From positions 1 to 64,000 of the forward strand of contig NZ_RQEP01000010.1 in NCBI RefSeq assembly GCF_004770055.1: a stretch of DNA of 64,000 nt, written 5' to 3'. This document shows positions 24,879 to 33,798 of the stretch, in pieces; within the stretch, counting starts at the first letter, position 1; every line of letters begins with the position of its first letter. The position numbers and the translations under genes were made by a program. The DNA comes from Leptospira semungkisensis (GTDB taxonomy: Bacteria; Spirochaetota; Leptospiria; Leptospirales; Leptospiraceae). Under the pieces are notes generated by a model. It was not told the DNA's origin. It ran no database searches and saw only the letters and a program-made list of their open reading frames with translations.

Positions 24879-26456
24879 TTAAAAGCTCTGGCTGAACCCA
24901 ATACTAAACCAGAAAAGGTGAGCAGGGATCTTCTGCAATAAGTAAGAGTCTCTGACGGATTGCTTCAATGCATCCGAAAGAGAGGAGCCGTTGATATAAT
25001 CCAATACAATCTGATTTGCAGGACCATTTACCTTGCCAGGGTTTACGATCTTTCCATCCCGATTATTTGCATTCACGTATCCGCCAGTTGCTCCGTAATA
25101 ATTGTCCGTATCATACATGTAAAGATTCGGTCTCCAAATATTGGCGGCCTTGAAGAAGAATTTTCCAAAGAAGAATGTCAAAGTGGAGGTTATATCCTGG
25201 ATCCCGTTCCTATTATCCACGATATTATTACTCATCGCATAACCTATGTTAATCTGAGGAAGGATTCGGAAGAACTTATCCTCGAAGAACTCGTGACCAA
25301 TCGTTAAGGATAGATAATTTTTTCCCGCCATCAAACCTGCATTCTCTTGGGAGAATTGGGTATAGAAGGAAACCGTAGGATTTGCCCACTGCAGAAATGG
25401 AAGCTTCCAAAAGAAGAAGTATTCTTGCCAAGCGAGTCGAGTGATCTGAGTAGAAGGGTTATTGGCTCCAGCAATTCCTTGTTCAGCTTGGGAATTAAAT
25501 GCTCCCAAAGGAGGAGAAAGATATGCAGTACTTTTTTGGAATGTATTATAAAACCAAATCCCCGCAGTAAAAGTTCCCCAACTAGTCTTATCGAAATTAT
25601 AGTAGAATGCGTAGAACAAACCGTCCGATCGTTTCATACCGTTTTGTTCTTTCTTAAATCCGGGAGTGTTTCCCCCGCAAGTAGAGCCGAGACTGTGGAC
25701 TCCTGTCATCAAATTGTTTTGGGTATCATAAGGACAAGCTGCGTTTAACGTGTCAGGGCTTGGCGCAGAAAAAGGACTGATCGAACCTGCAGAACCTTGT
25801 CCCGGATAAGCAGGACCAGGACCACCAGGATATTGTTGGAATCTTCCGTCGTTGTCCCTATCGTTCCTTTCCGTTAATTGAAAATTTCCCCAAAACTGTA
25901 CTTGCAAACCTTTCAAAGGAGTGTTGAAGGTAACCGTAGGTTGATAAGAAGGAACGAAGGTCATAGCTCGATAGCTTTCGTTATCTCTTCTGTTTGCGAT
26001 CTCTCCGGAGAAACTGAGTCCCCGCCAAATAAAGTCCGTCACCACCTCGTGGATCACTTCGATATTCGTATCGGCAGCTCCGTTACCGTTACTCGATCCT
26101 CCACTTGGTCCATACATATTCGGAGGAGCTGTCTCCACATGAGATTGAGGAATATCAGAAACCCGTACTGGAGGGGTGGTTTTCTTCTCCGCTAAAGGAG
26201 AAGGGACAGCTGCAGGAGCAGGCTTTCCTTTTTCGTAGCTCACCTGAGCTACGAATTCCTTATCTAGAAAGCGAACAAAGTCTTCGTTTTCTGCGATTAA
26301 AACTTTTTCATCATCTTCTAATACGATCTTTCCGCGTATGATCTGTCCGTTCTTTAAGCGAACAAAGTCTAACGCGAAGATTTCATCGCAAAAAAAGAGA
26401 ATCGTAAATCCGATCAAAAGAACGGAGACTCGCTTCGGCCAATCTCGAGGGAACAT
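24879..26456 (-). CDS. Outer-membrane beta-barrel protein with N-terminal LSm-like segment (525 aa)
   Basis: A signal peptide ends near residue 29 ([12 protein letters not shown] context, cleavage before LDF). Residues 30-75 read as a small beta domain ([24 protein letters not shown]), like the LSm/SH3-like fold seen at the start of some periplasmic proteins. A Pro/Gly/Ser-rich linker (about 78-125) follows. From about 130 to the end the protein alternates polar and aromatic residues, and it ends IGFSQSF, a terminal aromatic that fits the BAM recognition signal. It is likely a porin. It is the first gene of a unit with the chemoreceptor at 22795 (17-base gap), which suggests that substrate uptake and taxis are linked. 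Confidence 0.65.
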   Translation of the reverse strand: MFPRDWPKRVSVLLIGFTILFFCDEIFALDFVRLKNGQIIRGKIVLEDDEKVLIAENEDFVRFLDKEFVAQVSYEKGKPAPAAVPSPLAEKKTTPPVRVSDIPQSHVETAPPNMYGPSGGSSNGNGAADTNIEVIHEVVTDFIWRGLSFSGEIANRRDNESYRAMTFVPSYQPTVTFNTPLKGLQVQFWGNFQLTERNDRDNDGRFQQYPGGPGPAYPGQGSAGSISPFSAPSPDTLNAACPYDTQNNLMTGVHSLGSTCGGNTPGFKKEQNGMKRSDGLFYAFYYNFDKTSWGTFTAGIWFYNTFQKSTAYLSPPLGAFNSQAEQGIAGANNPSTQITRLAWQEYFFFWKLPFLQWANPTVSFYTQFSQENAGLMAGKNYLSLTIGHEFFEDKFFRILPQINIGYAMSNNIVDNRNGIQDITSTLTFFFGKFFFKAANIWRPNLYMYDTDNYYGATGGYVNANNRDGKIVNPGKVNGPANQIVLDYINGSSLSDALKQSVRDSYLLQKIPAHLFWFSIGFSQSF

Positions 26457-26825
26457 AATCGTTACTCCAGTATTAAAAGGGCGGTACCCCTGCTCCCGAT
26501 TCGTTTAATTTATCTGTATAAGCGATCATTAGAGCAAATGAATCCTATAGAAAGACGAGCAGCATGGGATTTTACTTCTATTAGGTCACGCAAAAATTTG
26601 AGATTTATCAGGCTCGATCGGATTTATTTTCAATTTAAAACCAATCTCAAAATCGTTACAATGAAGAACGATCGCTATAATTAAGAGTCAGAATTTTTTG
26701 CCGCAATCTTCCCATACTTAGGCATAAACCTTCCACAATATAGAAACAAAGCTAGTATGAAATCCTTTCCTACTCGTCTATTTTTTGTTTTCAAATTAGA
26801 TTTTTCGCTTTCTACTAAATCATAA
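26457..26825. other. Divergent intergenic region between porin-like and giant kinase genes
   Basis: 369 bases separate the two divergent genes. It should hold promoters for both, but no clear -35/-10 pair, operator or RNA motif was recognised. An ATG at 26757 opens a 22-codon frame whose TAA stop (26823-26825) directly precedes the GTG start of the kinase in the same frame. A minus-strand frame over 26681-26968 is a shadow. Confidence 0.5.
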
Positions 26826-29800
26826 GTGGACTCTAAAAAAATAAAACCGCCGGCTAATAAAAGAACTAGCGAGACCGAGCTACAAGCTGCGAACGAAAAG
26901 ATCGCAGAGCTGGAAAAGAAGATCAAAACTCTTTCCGCTTCGGAATTGAATTCCAAATTACTACGCACATTAGTCGACTATTCCCCTTCCGTAATAACGA
27001 TTCTAAATACCGAGACTGGTGTATTCGAAGAAATCAATTCCACTGCAGAGATCCTATTCGGATACACTCGCGAAGAATTTCTCGCTATGGGTCCGAGTGA
27101 TATCTCACCTCCATTCCAACCGAACGGGCGAGATTCTAAAAGTTTCGCGATGGAAAAGGTCGGTCTTGCACTAAGAGGTGAGACGCCAGTCTTTAGATGG
27201 AATCATGCGCATAGAGATGGAACTGTTATACCATGTGAGATCCATCTAGTATTGATCCCTGGCACCTCCAATCTAGTTCGCGGAAATATAATAGACTTAA
27301 GATCCGAACTTGCTGCAGAAGCATTACTTAAAAGTAAAGAAGAAAGATTAGATCTAGTGATCAAGAGTGCTGATCTTGGTTTCTGGGATTGGAATATAGT
27401 AGATGGAAGTATTATGCCAAACGAGAAATGGGCTTCTCTTCTTGGTTATACTCTTTCGGAATTGGAACCGAATTACAAGTTTTGGGAATCCTCGGTTCAT
27501 CCTGAAGATTATCGAAAAACTGTAGATCAATTGGATCGCCACCTAAAAGGTGAATTAGAACTTTTTGATGCTGATTTTAGAATGAAATGCAAGGACGGAT
27601 CTTGGAAATGGATCCGTTCTAGAGGAAAGGTTTGGGAAAGAGATAAGAAAGGAAAGCCGATCCGAGCCTTGGGTATCCATCTAGATATCAATGAATCCAA
27701 GGAAACGGAAAAGATCTTAGCAGAAAAAGAAAGAACCTTAGATCTGGCTGTGCAAGGCGCCAATTTGGGTATCTGGGACTTCGACATACTCACCAACGAA
27801 CATCATGTAGATGAGAATTGGCTGAAAATGATCGGCTACAAACCGGGAGATATAAATCCTACATACGAATTTTGGAATGATAATCTACATCCTGACGACA
27901 GAAACAAAACGAACGAGGCTTGGCAGAGTTATGTAAAAGGAGAAGTGGAGGCCTATTCTACCGCATTTCGTCTGAAATGCAAAGATGGTTCCTACAAATG
28001 GATCCTAACCAGAGGCAAGATCGCAGAAAGGGACTCCCAAGGAAATCCGATCCGAATGATTGGGATCCATATCGATATCTCCGAACAAAAGCAAACGGAA
28101 GATGAGTTACTCGAAACGAAACTCTTCTTGGATCGTGCACAAAAAACGGCGAAAGTAGGAAGTTGGGAATATGATATCGCTAGTGGAAAACTGAAAGCCT
28201 CAGAAGAGTTGTATCAGATTTTAGAGACCACTGATCTAGAAGACCCGAGCATGCTATCAAGTATCCATCCCGACGATAGGGAAAGGGTTTCCGAGCATTT
28301 CCTTAGATCCGTCCAAGAAGGAATCGCTGAGGAAATAGAATATAGATCTCTTACTCCTTCCGGAACGGAAAAAATCCTACTCAATCGAACAGACTTTATC
28401 CGAGATCCAGAAGCAAGAGTTCAAAAATTACTCGGAACGATCCAGGACATTTCCTTACAGAGAAAAAAGGAAAAAGAAGAAGAAAGAAAAAGAGATCTCG
28501 AAAGATTAACTTCCTCTATTTCTACAGAACTCATCAATCAGCCGATTTTAGAGATTGAAGAGGCGATTTATAATACCATCAAGAAAGTAACACATTTCTT
28601 TAATATGGATCGAGGAAATCTAGTTACCTATGATCTGGATCGGATGATACGCACTCTCGTGTGTGAATATATTCATCCGAATGCAAAGAACCAAACCCAA
28701 ACCTGGCAAAAGGAAACTACGATCAATCCGGAACATCCTTTGAGTAGGACTCTTCTCGGTGGTTCCATGGTGGTTACAGACGTAGAAGGAGTGGTTTCTT
28801 TAGACAAAGAGATAAAGATGCCTATCCAGGCCTTGACGATAAAATCTCTCGTGGCTGTTCCTCTTACTTTCGAAGGAAAGATCGTAGGAGGCTTAGGCAT
28901 CAATTCGGAGAAGACCTTAAAAGAAAGAGAGCATCAATTCACAGACTTTGAACTCTCCGGCTTGAAAGCGATCGGAGAATTATTAACCAACGCTTTAGAA
29001 AGAAAGAGAAAGCATGCAGAGTTAGTCGCAGAACGAGATCTATTATCCGAAATCATGAAGACGTCCGTTGCTGCGATCACTGTGCTTAGTCCGGACGGCT
29101 CCATACTCTATGCAAACTCATCCGCAGAAAGGGTTTTAGGACTGACCTTGGACAAGATCCAAAGCAGAAAGTACAACGCTCCGGAATGGAAGGCAACTTC
29201 TATAGACGGCGGGGAATGGACTATGGAGGACCAACCCTTCGTCCGAGTCATGAAATCCGGACAGCCGGTTTACGATGTAAGACATGCGATCGAAGACGAT
29301 CAGGGAAGGAAAAAATTCCTATCTATCAACGGAGCTCCGATCAAGGACTCGGAAGGAAATATAACAAATCTAGTTTTTCTAATATTAGATATTACTGAAT
29401 CATTATTGGCGGAAAAAGCCTTAAAGCAGAACGAGGACAGATACAGAAGGGTGGCAGAACAAACAGGCCAGCTCGTATACGATCAGGATCTCCCTTCGGG
29501 AAAAATAACATGGGCGGGAGCGGTCGAAAAGATTACCGGATATAATTTCCAAGAATTCCAACATGTAGACGAAACATTAAGAACCGAATTCATTCATCCT
29601 GAAGATAGAACCAGAGTCCTCCGTTCCGTAAGTTATGCGAGAGAGAATGGAGGACATTTTACTGCAGAGTATCGATTCTTGAGAAAAGACGGAAATTATA
29701 TCATTGTAGAAGACAAAGGAGTCTTCGTTACAAACTCAAAGTTCGAGACCAATCGACTTTTAGGTGCAATGGCCGATATCACCGAAAGAAGACAGGCCCA

Positions 29801-31661
29801 AAACGATCTCATGGAATCCGAAGAGAGACTCCGTCTAGCATTGAACGCTTCCAAGATGGGAACCTGGAGCTGGAACTTAGTTGATGGTTCCGTATATTGG
29901 TCTTCCGATACGGCTGCAATCTTCGGGTTGCAAACTGTGGACAGTAACCAAGGAAAACCAGGTTATTTCATGGATCTTGCGCATCCGGATGATAGGGAAA
30001 GGATCCAAAGATCCATACGCTCAAGCATCCGAGGAGGATCTTCGGATGTACATCTAGAATATCGAATGTTCCATCCTGATGGAACCGTGCATTGGCTGGA
30101 AGCGAGAGGACAGGTTTACAGAAAATCCGGAAAGATGCCGATCCGAATGGCCGGCATCATCATGGATATTACTGACAGAAAAAAATCGGAAGAGAAATTA
30201 AAGGCAAGCGAAGCTCGTTTCCAAACCTTTTATCGTTTTGCGAATGAGGCGATCATCTTCCTTCATCCAAGGACGGAGAAGATCCTGGATATCAATCCGG
30301 CTTTTCTACGTATCTTCGGATTCTCTCAAAAGGATCTATATTCCATCTCTCCGGTTTCTCTATTTACTCCGGATTCCTGGGCAACTCTTCATGCGAGGAT
30401 ACGTTCTTTTGAAAGCTCAGAGAATTTAGAACTGCAAGCGGTACGCTGGAATGGACAAATTTTCTCTGCGATAGGAAGCGTGCATTTCTATACGGAGAGA
30501 GATTCTTATGTGGCTGCTATCAGTATTTCCGATACCTCTGCTCTGCAAGAAGTACGCGAATTAAAAGTGATCAATGATGAGATCACGGTTCGAAATCGCC
30601 TCATTGAAATGCAAAAGAATGAGCTCCAAGAAACATTAGAAAATCTTACTAAAGCACAGGCTCAACTCATCCAATCCGAAAAAATGGCGGCATTAGGACA
30701 ATTGATCGCCGGTGTCGCTCATGAGATCAATAACCCGATCGGAGCGGTACAAGCTTCCAACCAGAATCTACAAGAAAGCCTAATTCGTTTCCAAACAATC
30801 CTACCGGACGTACAGACAGTTTTAGCGGCAATGACTCCAGAGCAAGTGGAATCTTTCAAAGTATTCTTAGGATTGGTGAGACAGTCCAAAGAACAGTTAG
30901 CTGGGATGGAGGAAAGGAATGCAAAGAAAGCGATCATATCTCAATTACAAGAATTGCATATTCCAAATCATTACGCATTTGCAGAAGCACTTGTGGATAT
31001 GGGATTCAAAGAATTGCCCAAGGTTGCTATTCCGTTTTTACGTTGCGACCGAGCAAATGTACTCTTAGAATATTCCACTTTAGAGGCGTTCTTCTTCTCG
31101 AATACGAATACGATACAGATGGCAGTGGATCGGGTCTCCAAGATCTTATACGCTCTCAAGAACTTCTCCCATTTCGATACGACTTCGGAAAAGATGCTGG
31201 CTTCGATTCCGGAGAATATAGAGACCGTACTCACTATCTATCAGAACCAACTCAAGAAAGGGATCAATGTCACAAAGGAATACGGAGATATTCCGAAAAT
31301 CTTATGTTATCCGGACGATCTAATGCACGTGTGGACAAATTTGATCTACAACTCCTTGCAAGCAATGGATTTCAGAGGCAATATTAAGATCAAGGCATAC
31401 AAAAAATCGGACTGTATTGCGGTTGAGATCAGCGACAATGGACCGGGGATTCCCGAAGCGATTTTAGATAAGATCTTTCAGCCATTCTTTACTACCAAGC
31501 TCCCGGGAGAAGGGAGCGGACTCGGATTAGATATAGTTAAAAAGATCGTAGAGAAACACGAAGGCAAGATAGAGGTAGAAACCGCTCCGGGAGCGACTAC
31601 ATTTCGGATCCTTCTTCCGATCCTAAGAGCGAAACATATAGGAATATTAGATATACCTTAA
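26826..31661 (+). CDS. Giant cytoplasmic sensor histidine kinase with eight PAS domains and a GAF domain (1611 aa)
   Basis: There are no membrane segments. PAS domains are at about 45-160, 170-290, 300-420, 430-545, 735-860, 870-990, 1000-1120 and 1130-1245; a GAF domain is at about 560-725. PAS 2, 3, 4, 6 and 7 share the HPxDR/HPEDR and W-x-R-G-K PAC marks. A coiled coil leads to the dimerisation domain with His1299 in VAHEINNPIGAV; about 130 residues lie between this helix and its partner (about 1430-1450), far more than usual. The ATPase domain has N1505/N1509, DNGPGI (1537-1542) and GSGLGL (1563-1568). There is no receiver domain. The GTG start follows a stop codon directly and has no clear ribosome site. 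Confidence 0.9.
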   Translation: MDSKKIKPPANKRTSETELQAANEKIAELEKKIKTLSASELNSKLLRTLVDYSPSVITILNTETGVFEEINSTAEILFGYTREEFLAMGPSDISPPFQPNGRDSKSFAMEKVGLALRGETPVFRWNHAHRDGTVIPCEIHLVLIPGTSNLVRGNIIDLRSELAAEALLKSKEERLDLVIKSADLGFWDWNIVDGSIMPNEKWASLLGYTLSELEPNYKFWESSVHPEDYRKTVDQLDRHLKGELELFDADFRMKCKDGSWKWIRSRGKVWERDKKGKPIRALGIHLDINESKETEKILAEKERTLDLAVQGANLGIWDFDILTNEHHVDENWLKMIGYKPGDINPTYEFWNDNLHPDDRNKTNEAWQSYVKGEVEAYSTAFRLKCKDGSYKWILTRGKIAERDSQGNPIRMIGIHIDISEQKQTEDELLETKLFLDRAQKTAKVGSWEYDIASGKLKASEELYQILETTDLEDPSMLSSIHPDDRERVSEHFLRSVQEGIAEEIEYRSLTPSGTEKILLNRTDFIRDPEARVQKLLGTIQDISLQRKKEKEEERKRDLERLTSSISTELINQPILEIEEAIYNTIKKVTHFFNMDRGNLVTYDLDRMIRTLVCEYIHPNAKNQTQTWQKETTINPEHPLSRTLLGGSMVVTDVEGVVSLDKEIKMPIQALTIKSLVAVPLTFEGKIVGGLGINSEKTLKEREHQFTDFELSGLKAIGELLTNALERKRKHAELVAERDLLSEIMKTSVAAITVLSPDGSILYANSSAERVLGLTLDKIQSRKYNAPEWKATSIDGGEWTMEDQPFVRVMKSGQPVYDVRHAIEDDQGRKKFLSINGAPIKDSEGNITNLVFLILDITESLLAEKALKQNEDRYRRVAEQTGQLVYDQDLPSGKITWAGAVEKITGYNFQEFQHVDETLRTEFIHPEDRTRVLRSVSYARENGGHFTAEYRFLRKDGNYIIVEDKGVFVTNSKFETNRLLGAMADITERRQAQNDLMESEERLRLALNASKMGTWSWNLVDGSVYWSSDTAAIFGLQTVDSNQGKPGYFMDLAHPDDRERIQRSIRSSIRGGSSDVHLEYRMFHPDGTVHWLEARGQVYRKSGKMPIRMAGIIMDITDRKKSEEKLKASEARFQTFYRFANEAIIFLHPRTEKILDINPAFLRIFGFSQKDLYSISPVSLFTPDSWATLHARIRSFESSENLELQAVRWNGQIFSAIGSVHFYTERDSYVAAISISDTSALQEVRELKVINDEITVRNRLIEMQKNELQETLENLTKAQAQLIQSEKMAALGQLIAGVAHEINNPIGAVQASNQNLQESLIRFQTILPDVQTVLAAMTPEQVESFKVFLGLVRQSKEQLAGMEERNAKKAIISQLQELHIPNHYAFAEALVDMGFKELPKVAIPFLRCDRANVLLEYSTLEAFFFSNTNTIQMAVDRVSKILYALKNFSHFDTTSEKMLASIPENIETVLTIYQNQLKKGINVTKEYGDIPKILCYPDDLMHVWTNLIYNSLQAMDFRGNIKIKAYKKSDCIAVEISDNGPGIPEAILDKIFQPFFTTKLPGEGSGLGLDIVKKIVEKHEGKIEVETAPGATTFRILLPILRAKHIGILDIP

Positions 31662-31665
31662 ATAG

Positions 31666-31705
31666 TATAGTTTCTTGCTCATTTGACTACTTGTAAGAAA
31701 CTATA
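31666..31705. terminator. Inverted repeat between convergent kinase and chemoreceptor genes
   Basis: TATAGTTTCTT and AAGAAACTATA form a perfect 11-bp AT-rich stem around an 18-base loop, between the two stop codons. It can act in both directions, though the low GC content makes termination uncertain. Confidence 0.5.
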
Positions 31706-31719
31706 TGCAAATTTCTGAC

Positions 31720-33786
31720 CTAGAGTTTGAACTTATCTACAGATCTCAGAAGTCCTTCCGACTGTCCGTGCATCTCTCCGGAATAAGAAGTAAGATCATC
31801 TGCTCCAGAAGCAACTTCCTGGGTTCCCTCAGAAATCGAAAGGATTGTCTTCGTGATCTCGTCTGTTGCCCTCTTCTGTTCCTGGACTGCCTCTTCTATC
31901 TGCAAACTGAAGTTCATTAAGAAAGTTGCAGATTGATGGATGTCTTGAGTGTTCTTCTCCTGAGTGCTAACTGAGTCCAATACCTTCTTCGCTGATAAAC
32001 CGAATGAATCTACACTTGTCCTAAGCTTACGAAGGATCTCACTCGCCTCTTTCACTTTCGTATTTCCGTTATGAACTGCATTATTCGTTGAATCTACTAA
32101 CTCTCCAATCTCCTGCACTGAGCTCGAGGTCTGAGAGGCAAGTTTACCAATCTCTTCTGCTACTACCGCAAAGCCTTTACCAGCCTCTCCAGCCCTAGCT
32201 GCCTCAATCGCTGCATTCAATGCGAGTAAGTTTGTCTTTTCAGAGATCTCCGTGATGATCGAAAGGATCTCGTTGATACGACTCGCACTCTCCCCTATCT
32301 CATCCATAGCCTGGTTCGTCGCACCCATAGCATTCTCACCAGTGATCGCTCTCTCTTGTGATTCGGAAGCCACTTTAGATAAGGTCTGCATCTCACTATT
32401 GATCGTTCCAATCTGTTCTCGTAGGAGAACCACATTTGAATCGATCTCCTTCATGTTCTCGATCGCCTTCTCCATGGAATGACGAACATTATCTGCAGAA
32501 GCTGCAAGCTCTTCGACTGCGGCAGAAGATTCTTCTGCAGCGGAAGCCTGGGTTTGGGCTACGTCTGAGAAGTTACGAGACGAATCCGCCATCTTATCAG
32601 AGGTTTGGTTGAGTTTCGTAGAGGATGTCTTGATATCCAGGATGATCTTGGAAAGATTTTCCTTCATCGTATCCATGGACTTTAGCAGTTTACCTATCTC
32701 ATCTTCTCTCTTGATCTCAGCAGAAGCTGTCAAGTCTCCATCTGCTATTTTTTCCGAGAAACCGATCGCCTCTAGTAGTCCTGAAGTAATCAAACGATTG
32801 AAGATCAAATTCAAGATCACAAGGATCATCACCATGATTACAAGAGAAGAAAGAATCGTCTGCAGGATCACTCCTCTTAGATCCGACCAGAAGATAGAGT
32901 CCGGGATCGACACTTCTACTGCCCAAGATTTATCATAATTTCCTAATACGAAAGGAAAGAAATAGTGAGTGGAGCCGCCCTGGTGGATGCTAAAATCTGC
33001 CCCTTTTGCGTTTAACTCTTTTACTTTTTCTCGAACCGACTCATCGGGAATGGGCTTTCCTACGAGAGAAGGGTTCCCACCGTTCGCAGCATAGATTCCA
33101 TCAGGAGAAACCAAAGTAAGATAACCTTCTCCTCGAAACGGACGAATGGATCCCAACTGTTCCTGTAGATTCTGCATGGCTATATCAGTTCCCACAGTTC
33201 CGATAAAATTCCCTCCCTTAAGAAGAGGTTTTACCACTGAGATCATGAGTACGTCCTTTCCTCCAACGGAATATACGTATGGGTCTGAAATAAAATCTTT
33301 GCGTGTTTTCTTGGGAATTCGATAGAAGAAACTGATTACATCATCCACATCATAGGATTCCGCAAATGTGATCTGTAATTCTCCGCTTGCGCGATTCCAA
33401 TACGGGATAAATCTTCCGGTTGCATCATGATACGGAGTGTTCTTGAATTTTGCATCTTGTCCATCGAATCCATTCGGCTCATACAATACCCAAGTTCCGA
33501 AAAAATGAGTGTCTGTATCGGCAAGTTTCTTAAGAGCATTCACCACTTCCGGTCGAGTTAGTTTAGAAGATTCTAAAGTAAATTGGAATCCTCTCAAAGA
33601 TCCTAATACCAAATTCAGAAAGTTTGAAATTTCATATTCGTATCTTTTGCCCGCCATATTGGAGCCGGACTCCACCTGGGCTTTCAAACTAAAATAAGAA
33701 GTAAATGAATTAATACCGGCTAATACTAAAGAGCCAGTAAGAAGAACAAGACTTAAGTAAAGAGAGATCCGATAACGAATGCTCAT
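31720..33786 (-). CDS. Methyl-accepting chemotaxis protein with dCache sensor, copy 2 (688 aa)
   Basis: Same length and layout as the receptor at 22795: membrane segment 8-30, double-Cache sensor about 40-297, second membrane segment about 306-330, HAMP, and a signalling domain with the intact tip at 516-546. Residues 276-688 are identical to copy 1, and the DNA of that part differs only at scattered synonymous positions. The sensor is similar but has many changes, for example around residues 136-155 and 246-274. It starts 12 bases downstream of the dCache histidine kinase gene, so it is probably the last gene of that operon. Confidence 0.95.
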   Translation of the reverse strand: MSIRYRISLYLSLVLLTGSLVLAGINSFTSYFSLKAQVESGSNMAGKRYEYEISNFLNLVLGSLRGFQFTLESSKLTRPEVVNALKKLADTDTHFFGTWVLYEPNGFDGQDAKFKNTPYHDATGRFIPYWNRASGELQITFAESYDVDDVISFFYRIPKKTRKDFISDPYVYSVGGKDVLMISVVKPLLKGGNFIGTVGTDIAMQNLQEQLGSIRPFRGEGYLTLVSPDGIYAANGGNPSLVGKPIPDESVREKVKELNAKGADFSIHQGGSTHYFFPFVLGNYDKSWAVEVSIPDSIFWSDLRGVILQTILSSLVIMVMILVILNLIFNRLITSGLLEAIGFSEKIADGDLTASAEIKREDEIGKLLKSMDTMKENLSKIILDIKTSSTKLNQTSDKMADSSRNFSDVAQTQASAAEESSAAVEELAASADNVRHSMEKAIENMKEIDSNVVLLREQIGTINSEMQTLSKVASESQERAITGENAMGATNQAMDEIGESASRINEILSIITEISEKTNLLALNAAIEAARAGEAGKGFAVVAEEIGKLASQTSSSVQEIGELVDSTNNAVHNGNTKVKEASEILRKLRTSVDSFGLSAKKVLDSVSTQEKNTQDIHQSATFLMNFSLQIEEAVQEQKRATDEITKTILSISEGTQEVASGADDLTSYSGEMHGQSEGLLRSVDKFKL

Positions 33787-33798
33787 TGATTGATTTCC

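Noticed and set aside
26681..26968. 95-residue minus-strand frame at the giant kinase start
   Set aside because: It is antisense to the kinase N-terminus, and its hydrophobic stretch is the complement of Lys/Glu-rich coding sequence.
22795..33786. The repeated chemoreceptor sequence as a transposon or insertion sequence
   Set aside because: The repeat coincides with the receptor coding region and stops at the stop codon; there are no terminal inverted repeats and no transposase.
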